Shown: in pieces, positions 1 to 5,701 of the stretch
Layout: each line of letters starts with the position of its first letter
How positions within the stretch are numbered: position 1 is the first letter of the stretch
Origin: Bacteroidota bacterium
GTDB taxonomy: Bacteria > Bacteroidota > Bacteroidia > Flavobacteriales > Flavobacteriaceae
Direction: 5' to 3'
Length of the DNA stretch: 54,129 nucleotides
Assembly: GCA_023434025.1 (NCBI GenBank)
Contig: JAEYTL010000034.1
Coordinates: 1 to 54,129, forward strand
Notes under the pieces: generated by a model
The model's input: the letters and a program-made list of their open reading frames with translations, nothing else
Told to the model about the DNA's origin: nothing
Database searches by the model: none
Made by a program: the position numbers and the translations under genes

Positions 1-50
1 TCTTTTAAAATCTTGGCAATTTGGCTCGGGGTGAATTTACTTTTCTTCAT
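1..50 (-). CDS. IS3-family transposase OrfA, N-terminal fragment
   Basis: Only the first 16 codons lie in the window; they read MKKSKFTPSQIAKILK. This matches the opening of the helix-turn-helix protein OrfA of IS3-type elements, whose starts commonly look like MKKSRFSEEQI. OrfA binds the terminal repeats and is normally fused to the DDE catalytic OrfB by programmed frameshifting. That part is outside the window, so activity cannot be judged. The ATG is about 65 bases inside the inverted repeat, as expected for this family. Confidence 0.7.
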   Translation of the reverse strand, partial: MKKSKFTPSQIAKILK

Positions 51-119
51 ATTGACAGTTTAAAATTAATACTTTTTTTCTACTTTTAAACTGTACTAGT
101 TTTGGGGGAGCTTACAACA
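1..119 (-). mobile_element. IS3-family insertion sequence, left-end copy (partial)
   Basis: The first 119 bases are one end of an insertion sequence whose body runs off the window to the left. Read on the minus strand it starts TGTTGTAAGCTCCCC, continues through AGTACAGTTTAAAA and reaches a transposase start codon about 65 bases further in. The other end of the window carries a closely matching terminus (TGTTGTAGACTCCCC, AGTACAGTTCAAAA), so these are terminal inverted repeats of two related elements. The outer boundary could be base 116 or 119, depending on whether the terminus starts TGTA or TGTTGTA. The Rhs-type reading frame to its right is cut at this boundary. Confidence 0.75.
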
Positions 120-271
120 ATAAAGCATACCTAAAATCTAAGATAACTTTTAATCCTATTTTCAGAAGATTCAATAGTTACATTAGTCAGTTAAAGAAAG
201 TTTATAATCCAAAAGAGGTAGACAATACATTAAAAGCAAAAGATGAAATTTTAAGAGGAAAAATATATTAA
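120..271 (+). pseudogene. Truncated C-terminal tail, probably of an Rhs-type toxin
   Basis: An open frame enters from the insertion-sequence boundary and runs about 50 codons to TAA at 269-271. It has no start of its own, so it is the 3' end of a gene cut by the IS. The peptide is rich in Lys, Asn and Tyr and includes KITFNPIFRRFNSYISQLKK. I do not recognise a domain. Its position, 12 bases before a lipoprotein gene and within 700 bases of an Rhs core fragment, suggests the tip of a polymorphic toxin, with the next gene as a candidate immunity protein. That role is inference. Confidence 0.5.
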
Positions 272-283
272 TACAATTTTATT

Positions 284-877
284 ATGTCATTAATTATAAG
301 AAAATATACAAAAATTATTTTTTTTCTTTTTCTTTTTCAGAGTTGTGAAAGGAAAGGAGAGCCTGAAAAAGAAAAAGGTCAGTTTATTAATTATTATGAG
401 TTTTTAAATAAGAGAAATGAGCTGAGATTTTATTTTGAAAAGAAAACAAGTTTTAAAAAGGGTTTGAGAATTGACAGTACGTTTGTTAGAAAAAATAATA
501 AAAAAGAGTTAGAAAGAATAGATATATTAAGGCAAGACAAAGATAAATTATATTATATAGATTCCGAAAATGAAGAGCATTTATTTTTTTCTAAACAACA
601 TGATACATCCTTGGTACTAGATTATCATGGCTATCAAATAAGGACTTGTTATTTGGGGCAAGAAGATATTGAGGTTAACAAAAAAAAATATGAAAAAATA
701 TCAAAATTTAAAAAAGAGGATTTAGGTATTGATGGAGTTGTAACTTATATTTACTTTGATGATGATTATAAAATGATAAGAGAGGAATTTGTTGACGGTT
801 ATCAATTTTATTTTAGAATTGATAAAATTGAAGAAAAACCGAAATCCTTTAAAATTGGTGTTAATGAGAAAAAGTAG
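284..877 (+). CDS. Small lipoprotein of unknown function, possible immunity protein
   Basis: This 197-residue protein opens with a short basic segment, a hydrophobic stretch (IIFFLFLF) and a lipobox-like QSC, so it is probably lipidated at the cysteine near residue 21 and exported to the envelope. The rest is highly charged (KKYEKISKFKKEDLG) with several Tyr/Phe beta-like strands (VTYIYFDDDYKM). Base composition is much more AT-rich than the housekeeping genes, as is common for toxin-immunity cassettes. It starts 12 bases after the truncated tail at 120-271, which fits a toxin-immunity pair, but no known immunity family is recognised. Its stop codon lies in the roughly 24-base sequence repeated at 1743-1766. 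Confidence 0.6.
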   Translation: MSLIIRKYTKIIFFLFLFQSCERKGEPEKEKGQFINYYEFLNKRNELRFYFEKKTSFKKGLRIDSTFVRKNNKKELERIDILRQDKDKLYYIDSENEEHLFFSKQHDTSLVLDYHGYQIRTCYLGQEDIEVNKKKYEKISKFKKEDLGIDGVVTYIYFDDDYKMIREEFVDGYQFYFRIDKIEEKPKSFKIGVNEKK

Positions 878-890
878 ACTGATAAATTAA
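868..890 (+). repeat. Shared cassette-boundary sequence, copy 1
   Basis: The sequence around GAGAAAAAGTAGACTGATAA and the following ATTAAG recurs at 1743-1766 with one substitution and one A-run length change. In both places it contains the stop codon of the reading frame to its left and is followed by unrelated sequence. It may be a remnant of the common 3' flank at which toxin tips were exchanged. Confidence 0.6.
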
Positions 891-1166
891 GCCCCAAATA
901 CCAACGTTCTTACCATTTTAGAGGAAAACAACTATTATCCTTTTGGACTGAAGCACCAGAATTATAATATGACCAAAAGGCAGTATGACAAAGACGGAGG
1001 GAATATTGTGATTACCCCGACTAATTTAACGGTGTATGATTATAAGTATAATGGAAAAGAGTGGCAAGACGAGTTAGGGTTTAACTTCTACGACTACGGA
1101 GCTAGAAATTATGACCCTGCTATTGGTAGATGGATGAATATTGACCCGATAAACAATCGGCGATAA
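891..1166 (+). pseudogene. Rhs repeat-associated core domain fragment
   Basis: The frame is open from base 891, well before the first ATG at 969, and reads NTNVLTILEENNYYPFGLKH, then KYNGKEWQDELGFNFYDYGA and RNYDPAIGRWMNIDP. This is the conserved core next to the toxin tip of Bacteroidota Rhs/YD-repeat proteins (consensus around YNGKE, YDYGARxYDPxIGRW, DP). Only about 90 residues of a protein that is normally over 1000 remain. There is no upstream YD-repeat shell and no start codon in context. The frame stops five codons after the DP motif, and the following tail continues in another frame. It is a decayed or orphan core. Confidence 0.85.
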
Positions 1167-1369
1167 AAGCTAAAGGCATGGGTAAGACTCTTCAATTTTC
1201 TCATAGTGAAGACTCAGTTGCTGGTAATAAAGAAATGTCTGGTGCAGAAAACCAAGATACATCTGAAGATAAAAATCAAGGTCATTCAATTTTTGATTTT
1301 TTCAATCAAATAAAGAATTTACCATCAGGAACGTATACTATCAATGGTGTTAAAGTAACAATAGAATAA
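1145..1369 (+). pseudogene. Orphan toxin-tip fragment after the Rhs core
   Basis: A second frame opens at 1145, just after a TGA, and reads PDKQSAIKAKGMGKTLQFSH on through a polar Ser/Asn/Asp-rich stretch to SGTYTINGVKVTIE and TAA. An ATG at 1178 gives a 63-residue product, but the frame also runs on upstream into the end of the Rhs core. A single frameshift near 1142-1150 would fuse it to that core. It may therefore be the old variable tip of the core fragment. It has no recognisable domain and may not be translated separately. Confidence 0.5.
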
Positions 1370-1371
1370 AT

Positions 1372-1596
1372 ATGAAAAAAATAGTTTACGTAATCCCTAC
1401 AGTTTTGAGTTTGATTATATTTTTTATTATAATTAAACCAGGTATTTTTAATATGATTCCTTTTTTAATTCATCAAAATTTGTTTAGAGGGATAATAAAG
1501 GAAATAACCTTTGTCTATATATTTGATTTTGTTTTCTGTGTTGTTCTTTGGTATATCATATTTAAATTCTGTAAATTAGTTATTTACCGACAATAA
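1372..1596 (+). CDS. Small membrane protein, possible immunity protein
   Basis: This 74-residue protein has two strongly hydrophobic segments (about residues 4-24 and 45-66), so it should be an integral inner-membrane protein with a short Arg/Gln tail. It starts two bases after the preceding stop, a spacing typical of toxin-immunity pairs, and small membrane proteins are a common immunity type. No family is recognised, so the role rests on context only. The whole local block is AT-rich. Confidence 0.55.
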   Translation: MKKIVYVIPTVLSLIIFFIIIKPGIFNMIPFLIHQNLFRGIIKEITFVYIFDFVFCVVLWYIIFKFCKLVIYRQ

Positions 1597-1616
1597 TTTT
1601 AATTACTTAAGTATAA

Positions 1617-1754
1617 TGCACAAACCATGCCCCTGATGGGATGCAAGCTGAAAAGGTAATTGATTTGGATAAGGAAGTCGAAATAAGAAAATTAACTGAA
1701 GAATGGATAACAAATAGAGTTAATGATACTTCTGGAGTTCCCAGAAAAAAGTAG
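1617..1754 (+). pseudogene. Third orphan toxin-tip fragment
   Basis: A 45-codon frame without a convincing start reads NHAPDGMQAEKVIDLDKEVE on to VNDTSGVPRKK and a TAG stop. It begins right after a stop codon and has no matching gene upstream, so it looks like the last part of a displaced toxin tip. Its final codons and stop fall in the same roughly 24-base sequence that ends the lipoprotein gene at 877. That shared ending is the main reason for reading it as a cassette remnant. Confidence 0.45.
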
Positions 1755-1766
1755 ACGGATAAATTA
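1743..1766 (+). repeat. Shared cassette-boundary sequence, copy 2
   Basis: AGAAAAAAGTAGACGGATAA followed by ATTAAG matches 868-890 apart from one substitution and one extra A. Like that copy it carries the stop codon of the preceding fragment. Confidence 0.6.
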
Positions 1767-1830
1767 AGATTTTAGAGAAAATAAAAAGTACTAGTAAACT
1801 TTACCTATTATTAGGCATTTTTTTTAAACA

Positions 1831-1868
1831 AACACTTTTGAATTGATCAAAAGTGTTTTTTCTTTTTT
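1831..1868 (+). terminator. Rho-independent terminator closing the Rhs-remnant block
   Basis: An 11-base perfect stem, AACACTTTTGA (1831-1841) with TCAAAAGTGTT (1847-1857), has a five-base loop and is followed by TTTTTCTTTTTT. The upstream side is also T-rich, but the run after the stem points to the plus strand. Confidence 0.8.
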
Positions 1869-1875
1869 ATATTTG
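1868..1875 (+). promoter_or_regulatory. Candidate -7 box for the response regulator gene
   Basis: TATATTTG matches the Bacteroidota -7 consensus TAnnTTTG and lies 39 bases before the ATG at 1915, directly after the terminator. No clear TTG -33 element is visible at the usual distance, because the region upstream is occupied by the terminator stem. Confidence 0.5.
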
Positions 1876-1914
1876 GGTGTTATTTACAACCAAAAAACAA
1901 CCAACAACTAAATC

Positions 1915-2580
1915 ATGTCAAAAAACTACCAGATTATCATTGTTGATGATCATCCTTTTATCATCGAAGCCTATAAGAACGCCCTGAAAAGCTACAGTGC
2001 CAATTCCTTTGAATACACCACTACGCAGGCAAGCAATTGTAAGATGGCGTATGAAACCATTACGTCGGCCACCCAGGCATTTGATATTGCTTTTTTAGAC
2101 ATCAGCATGCCGCCTTACGAAGAAAAAAACATCATGTCGGGCGAAGACCTGGCCAAATTACTGCGTAAACTGATGCCGGACTGCAAGATTATTCTGCTCA
2201 CCATGCACACCGAACTGATCAAGATCAACACCATCATTAAGGAAATTAACCCCAACGGATTAATCATTAAAAACGATTTAACCTTTGATGAGTTGCTGAA
2301 TGCGTTTGATAAAATTTTAAATAACGACAATTACTACAGCCAGACCGTTGTAAAGTTTGTGAGCCAGTCGCAGTATGAAAATTTACAGGTAGATGAGTTT
2401 GACAAACAGATTTTATTTCACCTGTCTAAAGGGATTAAAACCAAAGACATTCCGAGCTATGTGCCCCTGTCGCTGAGTGCCATTGAAAAGCGGAAGCTTA
2501 ATTTAAAAGAAATATTAGGGGTTAAGGGCAGCAGTGATATAGAACTCATTACCGAAGCCAAAAACAAGGGGTTGATCTGA
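1915..2580 (+). CDS. Orphan response regulator, NarL/FixJ-like
   Basis: This 221-residue protein has an N-terminal receiver domain: acidic pair near residues 11-12 (IIVDDHPFI), phospho-acceptor Asp at about 62 (AFLDISMP), switch Thr near 96 (LLTMHT) and conserved Lys near 119 (LIIKND). A C-terminal LuxR-type helix-turn-helix follows (about residues 155-221; FDKQILFHLSKGIKTKDIP and LSLSAIEKRKLNLKEILG). By family it should be phosphorylated by a sensor kinase and bind DNA as a dimer. No kinase gene is adjacent. The next 1.3 kb downstream holds three small-RNA-like units, which are candidate targets by position only. Confidence 0.88.
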   Translation: MSKNYQIIIVDDHPFIIEAYKNALKSYSANSFEYTTTQASNCKMAYETITSATQAFDIAFLDISMPPYEEKNIMSGEDLAKLLRKLMPDCKIILLTMHTELIKINTIIKEINPNGLIIKNDLTFDELLNAFDKILNNDNYYSQTVVKFVSQSQYENLQVDEFDKQILFHLSKGIKTKDIPSYVPLSLSAIEKRKLNLKEILGVKGSSDIELITEAKNKGLI

Positions 2581-2594
2581 TCAGCCCTTTTTTT
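2569..2594 (+). terminator. Terminator overlapping the response regulator stop codon
   Basis: GGGTTG (2569-2574) pairs with CAGCCC (2582-2587) around a loop that holds the TGA stop codon, followed by seven T. The stem starts inside the last codons of the gene. Confidence 0.65.
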
Positions 2595-2638
2595 ATGACA
2601 TAAAACCATACTGAAATAGGCATGAAACCACACCGAAA

Positions 2639-2666
2639 TTTGTGGTAAACCGTAACGGTATATTTG
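2639..2666 (+). promoter_or_regulatory. Promoter of small-RNA unit 1
   Basis: TTTG at 2639-2642 and a perfect TAnnTTTG box (TATATTTG, 2659-2666) are 16 bases apart, at the short limit for Bacteroidota promoters. No reading frame follows; about 175 bases further on is a terminator. Confidence 0.6.
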
Positions 2667-2671
2667 AAAAT

Positions 2672-2848
2672 CAAATTACTTTTACATCGAGTTAGTTAGC
2701 ATACTGAAATTTCGGAACAACCTGAGCATGAACGATGAGTAAACCGAAAAAATACCACCCTTTTTGTAAGTCTCCCAAAGGCTTAACCTACTAATCGGAT
2801 ACTCAAAGAAATTGAAAAGCGATAGGCCCCAAACTGTCGCTTTTTTGT
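2672..2848 (+). ncRNA. Putative structured small RNA, unit 1 of 3
   Basis: No open frame of substance lies between the promoter box (2659-2666) and a strong terminator, so a transcript of about 175 nt is predicted. Segments shared with units 2 and 3 are GAGTA...AACCGAA, AATACCACCCTTTT and the terminator AAAGCGA...CCCCAA...TCGCTTT (2815-2846). GAGTA (about 2737-2741) can pair with TACTC (about 2800-2804), with CCGA/TCGG inside it. The terminator stem is AAAGCGA/TCGCTTT with TAG/CTG beneath the loop. The start coordinate is inferred from the promoter box. Known flavobacterial RNA families such as 6S-Flavo or Flavo-1 are possible identities that I cannot test by eye. Confidence 0.65.
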
Positions 2849-2951
2849 GTTTTAATCTTTAGCCGCAAGTACAGGTATTTTTCACGACATATGCAAAATG
2901 TTGGCAAGGAGACAAACCCCATGCTTTGTCAACGTTTTAAATGTTCACAAT

Positions 2952-3283
2952 GCTGCGTACAAATCAGCAAATCAGCGGCTAAATAGACTTACGGGAAACC
3001 GCACCCAAAAAGGCAGAAACCCGCAACGCATTGTGAGTAAAACCGTATTCAGATTTTAAACAGACCGGTATATCTTTACACTATTAATAACAACGTAGTT
3101 ATTCATAATTTAAAATATTGACCCGAGAACGTACGGAGTAGCTAAACCGAAGAAGAAATACCACCCTTTTGCCCCAACGAAAGAACTGATTCAAACCCAA
3201 GACAGCTGCTTACAAAGTTTAAACACCAGAAAAAGCGATGTACCCCAATACAACGCTTTTTTTGTTTGTAAGGAAGTTCAGTT
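2952..3283 (+). repeat. 332-bp direct repeat, copy 1 (contains small-RNA unit 2)
   Basis: This block and 3357-3688 are the same length and differ at roughly a dozen positions. Each consists of a leader with AATCAGC(A/G)AATCAGCGGC, a conserved 80-base stretch with GGGAAACCGCACCC and CGCAACGCATTGTGAG, a promoter-like box, and a small-RNA unit with its terminator. The period is 405 bp. Equal length despite many substitutions suggests selection on the unit rather than a very recent copy. Confidence 0.9.
3084..3263 (+). ncRNA. Putative structured small RNA, unit 2 of 3
   Basis: A TATCTTTA box at 3071-3078 (close to TAnnTTTG) precedes about 180 bases without a plausible plus-strand gene. Visible structure: a 5' hairpin AATAAC/GTTATT (3086-3103) with loop AACGTA; a central helix AGTAGCT (about 3137-3143) with AGCTGCT (about 3203-3209); and a terminator AAAGCG-A-TGTA-CCCCAA-TACA-A-CGCTTT followed by seven T (3230-3263). 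ACCACCC lies between the arms of the central helix and is kept in all three units. The transcript ends are predicted, not observed. A minus-strand open frame across this unit (3142-3330) is not supported. Confidence 0.7.
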
Positions 3284-3356
3284 TTGTTATGAATATGCCA
3301 GTTGTCAGGTGTTAATGGATTCCGATACAAATTTGAAGGAAAGAGTTAATTCTAAA

Positions 3357-3688
3357 GCTGCATACAAATCAGCGAATCAGCGGCTAAATAGATTTACGGG
3401 AAACCGCACCCAAAAAGGCAGAAACCCGCAACGCATTGTGAGTAAAACCGTATTCAGATTTTAAACAGACCGGTATATCTTTACACTATCAATGACAACG
3501 TAGTTATTCATAATTTAAAATATTGACCCGAGAACGTACGGAGTAGCTAAACCGAAGAAGAAATACCACCCTTTTGCCCCAACGAAAGATCTGATTCAAA
3601 CCCAAGACAGCTGCTTAAAAAAGTTAAACACCAAAAAAAGCGATGCACCCCAAGGCAACGCTTTTTTTGTTTGTAAGGAAGTTCAGTT
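3357..3688 (+). repeat. 332-bp direct repeat, copy 2 (contains small-RNA unit 3)
   Basis: Second copy of the block at 2952-3283, including the upstream conserved stretch, promoter-like box, RNA unit and the GTAAGGAAGTTCAGTT that follows the terminator. About 75 bases of unrelated sequence separate the copies. Confidence 0.9.
3489..3671 (+). ncRNA. Putative structured small RNA, unit 3 of 3
   Basis: Same layout as unit 2: TATCTTTA box at 3476-3483, 5' hairpin AATGAC/GTTATT, central helix AGTAGCT/AGCTGCT and terminator hairpin at 3634-3668. Two differences from unit 2 keep pairing: A to G in the 5' hairpin turns A-U into G-U, and in the terminator T-A becomes C-G (TGTA/TACA to TGC/GCA). The CCCCAA loop and the ACCACCC segment do not change. 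Substitutions that respect the stems argue for a functional RNA. The sequence does not show the function. Confidence 0.7.
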
Positions 3689-3801
3689 ATTGCTGCGTTT
3701 TTAATACGAATAGCATTGTTTCGGTTTTACTAAATCCCGAAGAAATTTGGAGTTAAAATTAAACGTTGCCAACGTTTCAAATGTTGACAAAGCTAAGTAC
3801 A

Positions 3802-3820
3802 AATCAGCGAATCAGCGGCT
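3802..3820 (+). repeat. Intergenic repeat AATCAGCGAATCAGCGGC
   Basis: Third copy in this region of a short repeat also seen at 2962-2980 and 3367-3385 and, in both orientations, at 25462-25746. About 35 bases of flank (AACGTTT, AAATGTT, ACAA, GTAC) are also shared with the sequence before the copy at 2962, so a longer element of roughly 55-60 bases is repeated. Confidence 0.7.
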
Positions 3821-3892
3821 AAAGAATTCCCGGAAAAAGGAAACCGTTTTTGTTTTCAGGGTTTAAAAAAAGGTTTCGGAATAAATTGCCCA

Positions 3893-4939
3893 TTATTCTT
3901 CCAACGCATTCCAGCCGCGGGCTTTCAGTTCAATTTTTTGACCGGCTCTGGTGACCAGGTGTTTCCCTTCGCTTTCTTTGGCAATATGCCCGATAACGGT
4001 AAGATTCGGATTGCCTTTGATTTTGTCGTAATCTTCCAGCGGAATGGTGAATAACAGTTCATAATCTTCGCCTCCGTTGATGGCCACCGTGGTACTGTCA
4101 ATATTGAACTCTTCGCAAACCGAAATAAGCTGCGGGTCTAAGGGTAACTTTTCTTCATAAACTGTACAGCCCGTATTGGATTGCTTGCACAGGTGCATAA
4201 TTTCGGAAGAAAGGCCATCGGAAATATCAATCATCGAAGTGGGTTTTACATCCAGTTTTTCCAGCAAATCCCGGATGTCTGTACGGGCTTCGGGTTTCAG
4301 CTGGCGTTCGATCAGGTAAGTATAATTTTCCAGATCAGGCTGGTTGTTCGGGTTAACCTGAAACACTTGCTTTTCGCGTTCTAAGACCTGTAGCCCCATA
4401 TAGGCCGCCCCGATATCGCCGGTAACAACCAGTAAGTCATTTTCTTTGGCTCCGCTTCGGTAGGTGATGTCTTTTTCATCAGCCTCGCCCAAAGCCGTAA
4501 TGGAAATAAGTAACCCTTTTTGCGATGAGGTGGTGTCGCCCCCGATCACATCCACATTATAAACTTCAGAGGCCAAGGTGATCCCGGCAAATAATTCTTC
4601 CAGAGCCTCTAACGGAAACCGGTTGGAAACCGCAACAGAAACCGTAAGTTGAGTCGGTTTGGCATTCATCGCACAAATGTCGGAAACATTGGCTACCACT
4701 GCTTTGTAGCCCAAGTGTTTCAAAGGCATATAAGCCAGGTCAAAATGAACACCTTCAACAAGCAGGTCGGTCGAGATTACCGCTTTTTTGTCGGCAAAAT
4801 CAAGCACAGCCGCATCGTCGCCAATTCCTTTCAGGGTAGAAGGCTGTTTGAGGCTGAAATGCCTGGTTAAATGATCAATTAAACCAAATTCACCCAGTTG
4901 GGCAATAGAGGTGCGTTGTGGAGATTTGTCTTCTAACAT
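3893..4939 (-). CDS. thiL: Thiamine-monophosphate kinase ThiL
   Basis: ThiL phosphorylates thiamine monophosphate to the active cofactor thiamine diphosphate with ATP in the cytoplasm. The 348-residue protein has the family's N-terminal metal/ATP signature (GIGDDAAVLDF), the middle GGDTTSS segment, DISDGLSSEI, and the C-terminal NGGEDYELLFT motif. I chose the start at 4939 (MLEDKSPQRTSIAQLGEFGL), where homologues begin. An ATG seven codons upstream overlaps a TACCTTTG promoter box (4958-4965), so it would lie upstream of the predicted transcript start. The gene appears to be a single unit with no thiamine operon around it. Confidence 0.93.
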   Translation of the reverse strand: MLEDKSPQRTSIAQLGEFGLIDHLTRHFSLKQPSTLKGIGDDAAVLDFADKKAVISTDLLVEGVHFDLAYMPLKHLGYKAVVANVSDICAMNAKPTQLTVSVAVSNRFPLEALEELFAGITLASEVYNVDVIGGDTTSSQKGLLISITALGEADEKDITYRSGAKENDLLVVTGDIGAAYMGLQVLEREKQVFQVNPNNQPDLENYTYLIERQLKPEARTDIRDLLEKLDVKPTSMIDISDGLSSEIMHLCKQSNTGCTVYEEKLPLDPQLISVCEEFNIDSTTVAINGGEDYELLFTIPLEDYDKIKGNPNLTVIGHIAKESEGKHLVTRAGQKIELKARGWNALEE

Positions 4940-4957
4940 AGTCTTTTTAATGAAGTA

Positions 4958-4965
4958 CAAAGGTA
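4958..4965 (-). promoter_or_regulatory. -7 box of thiL
   Basis: Read on the minus strand, TACCTTTG matches TAnnTTTG. It overlaps the alternative upstream ATG of thiL and supports the downstream start at 4939. No TTG is visible at 17-23 bases. Confidence 0.55.
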
Positions 4966-5143
4966 GTAAGATTTTAGGAAAGAGATTAAGGCATACCCCA
5001 AACGATGAAATTTATTGTATTGACCGGTTTCAAAAGCAGATATGCCGGATAGGTTAAAAATAATTTTTTTCAAAACCTGCTGACAAACTGTTGTCACTTT
5101 CGGCTCATAACTTTGTGGTATTAATCATTAAATAAGAAAAAAT

Positions 5144-5620
5144 ATGACAACAACAGCCCAAGTAATCCGTAAAGAAGATTTGTTAATTCACTGGCAGGGC
5201 CACCGTTCATTGACCCGCAGGGTGATTGAGGCTTTTCCGGAAAAAGACTTTTTTGAATTCTCTGTTGGCGGAATGCGTACGTTTGCCGAATTAACCTCAG
5301 AGTTGTTAGCCATTGCTGCCCCGGCGATGAAAGGCATTGTGAACCGTGAAGTGGAGCCGTTTACGGAAAGCACTCAAAACGGGAAGACCAAAGCTGAATA
5401 CCTTGAAAAATGGGATAAGGCCACCGAAGAAATTAACCATTTCTGGAATTTGTTGCCGGAGGAAGATTTCAGCAAAACATTTAACCTTTTCGGACAATAT
5501 GAATTCCCGATTATTCAAAATATTCTTTATTTTATTGATAATGAAGTTCATCACCGCGGACAGGGATATGTGTACCTGAGGGCATTGGGTATCCAGCCTC
5601 CTTTTTTCTGGGAACGATAA
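5144..5620 (+). CDS. DinB-family protein
   Basis: This 158-residue protein fits the DinB/DUF664 four-helix superfamily, small proteins that often bind a divalent metal through three histidines and include bacillithiol- or mycothiol-dependent transferases. Candidate ligands are H16 or H20 (LIHWQGHRSL) and H136/H137 in EVHHRGQGYVYLRALGI, the usual C-terminal signature. The substrate cannot be told. It is convergent with a WYL regulator, a pairing often seen for DinB genes and possibly regulatory. TAACTTTG about 25 bases upstream of the ATG may be its promoter box. Confidence 0.85.
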   Translation: MTTTAQVIRKEDLLIHWQGHRSLTRRVIEAFPEKDFFEFSVGGMRTFAELTSELLAIAAPAMKGIVNREVEPFTESTQNGKTKAEYLEKWDKATEEINHFWNLLPEEDFSKTFNLFGQYEFPIIQNILYFIDNEVHHRGQGYVYLRALGIQPPFFWER

Positions 5621-5633
5621 GTTTTTAACTTTA

Positions 5634-5697
5634 AAATCATTAAGGTATTAAGGTTTATTAAGTTGCCTTCCTGCTTTTCTTAATGCCTTAATGGTTT
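5634..5697. terminator. Inverted repeat between convergent genes
   Basis: AAATCATTAAGGTATTAAG (5634-5653) pairs with CTTAATGCCTTAATGGTTT (5679-5697), about 19 base pairs including G-T pairs. It sits between the ends of the DinB gene and the WYL regulator and could act as a terminator in both directions, although T-runs are short. It also resembles repetitive intergenic elements of flavobacteria. Confidence 0.55.
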
Positions 5698-5701
5698 AAA
5701 A

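Noticed and set aside
3142..3330. A 62-codon minus-strand open frame across small-RNA unit 2
   Set aside because: It crosses the terminator and the conserved RNA elements, the third unit does not keep an equivalent frame in a sensible context, and the peptide has no recognisable features.
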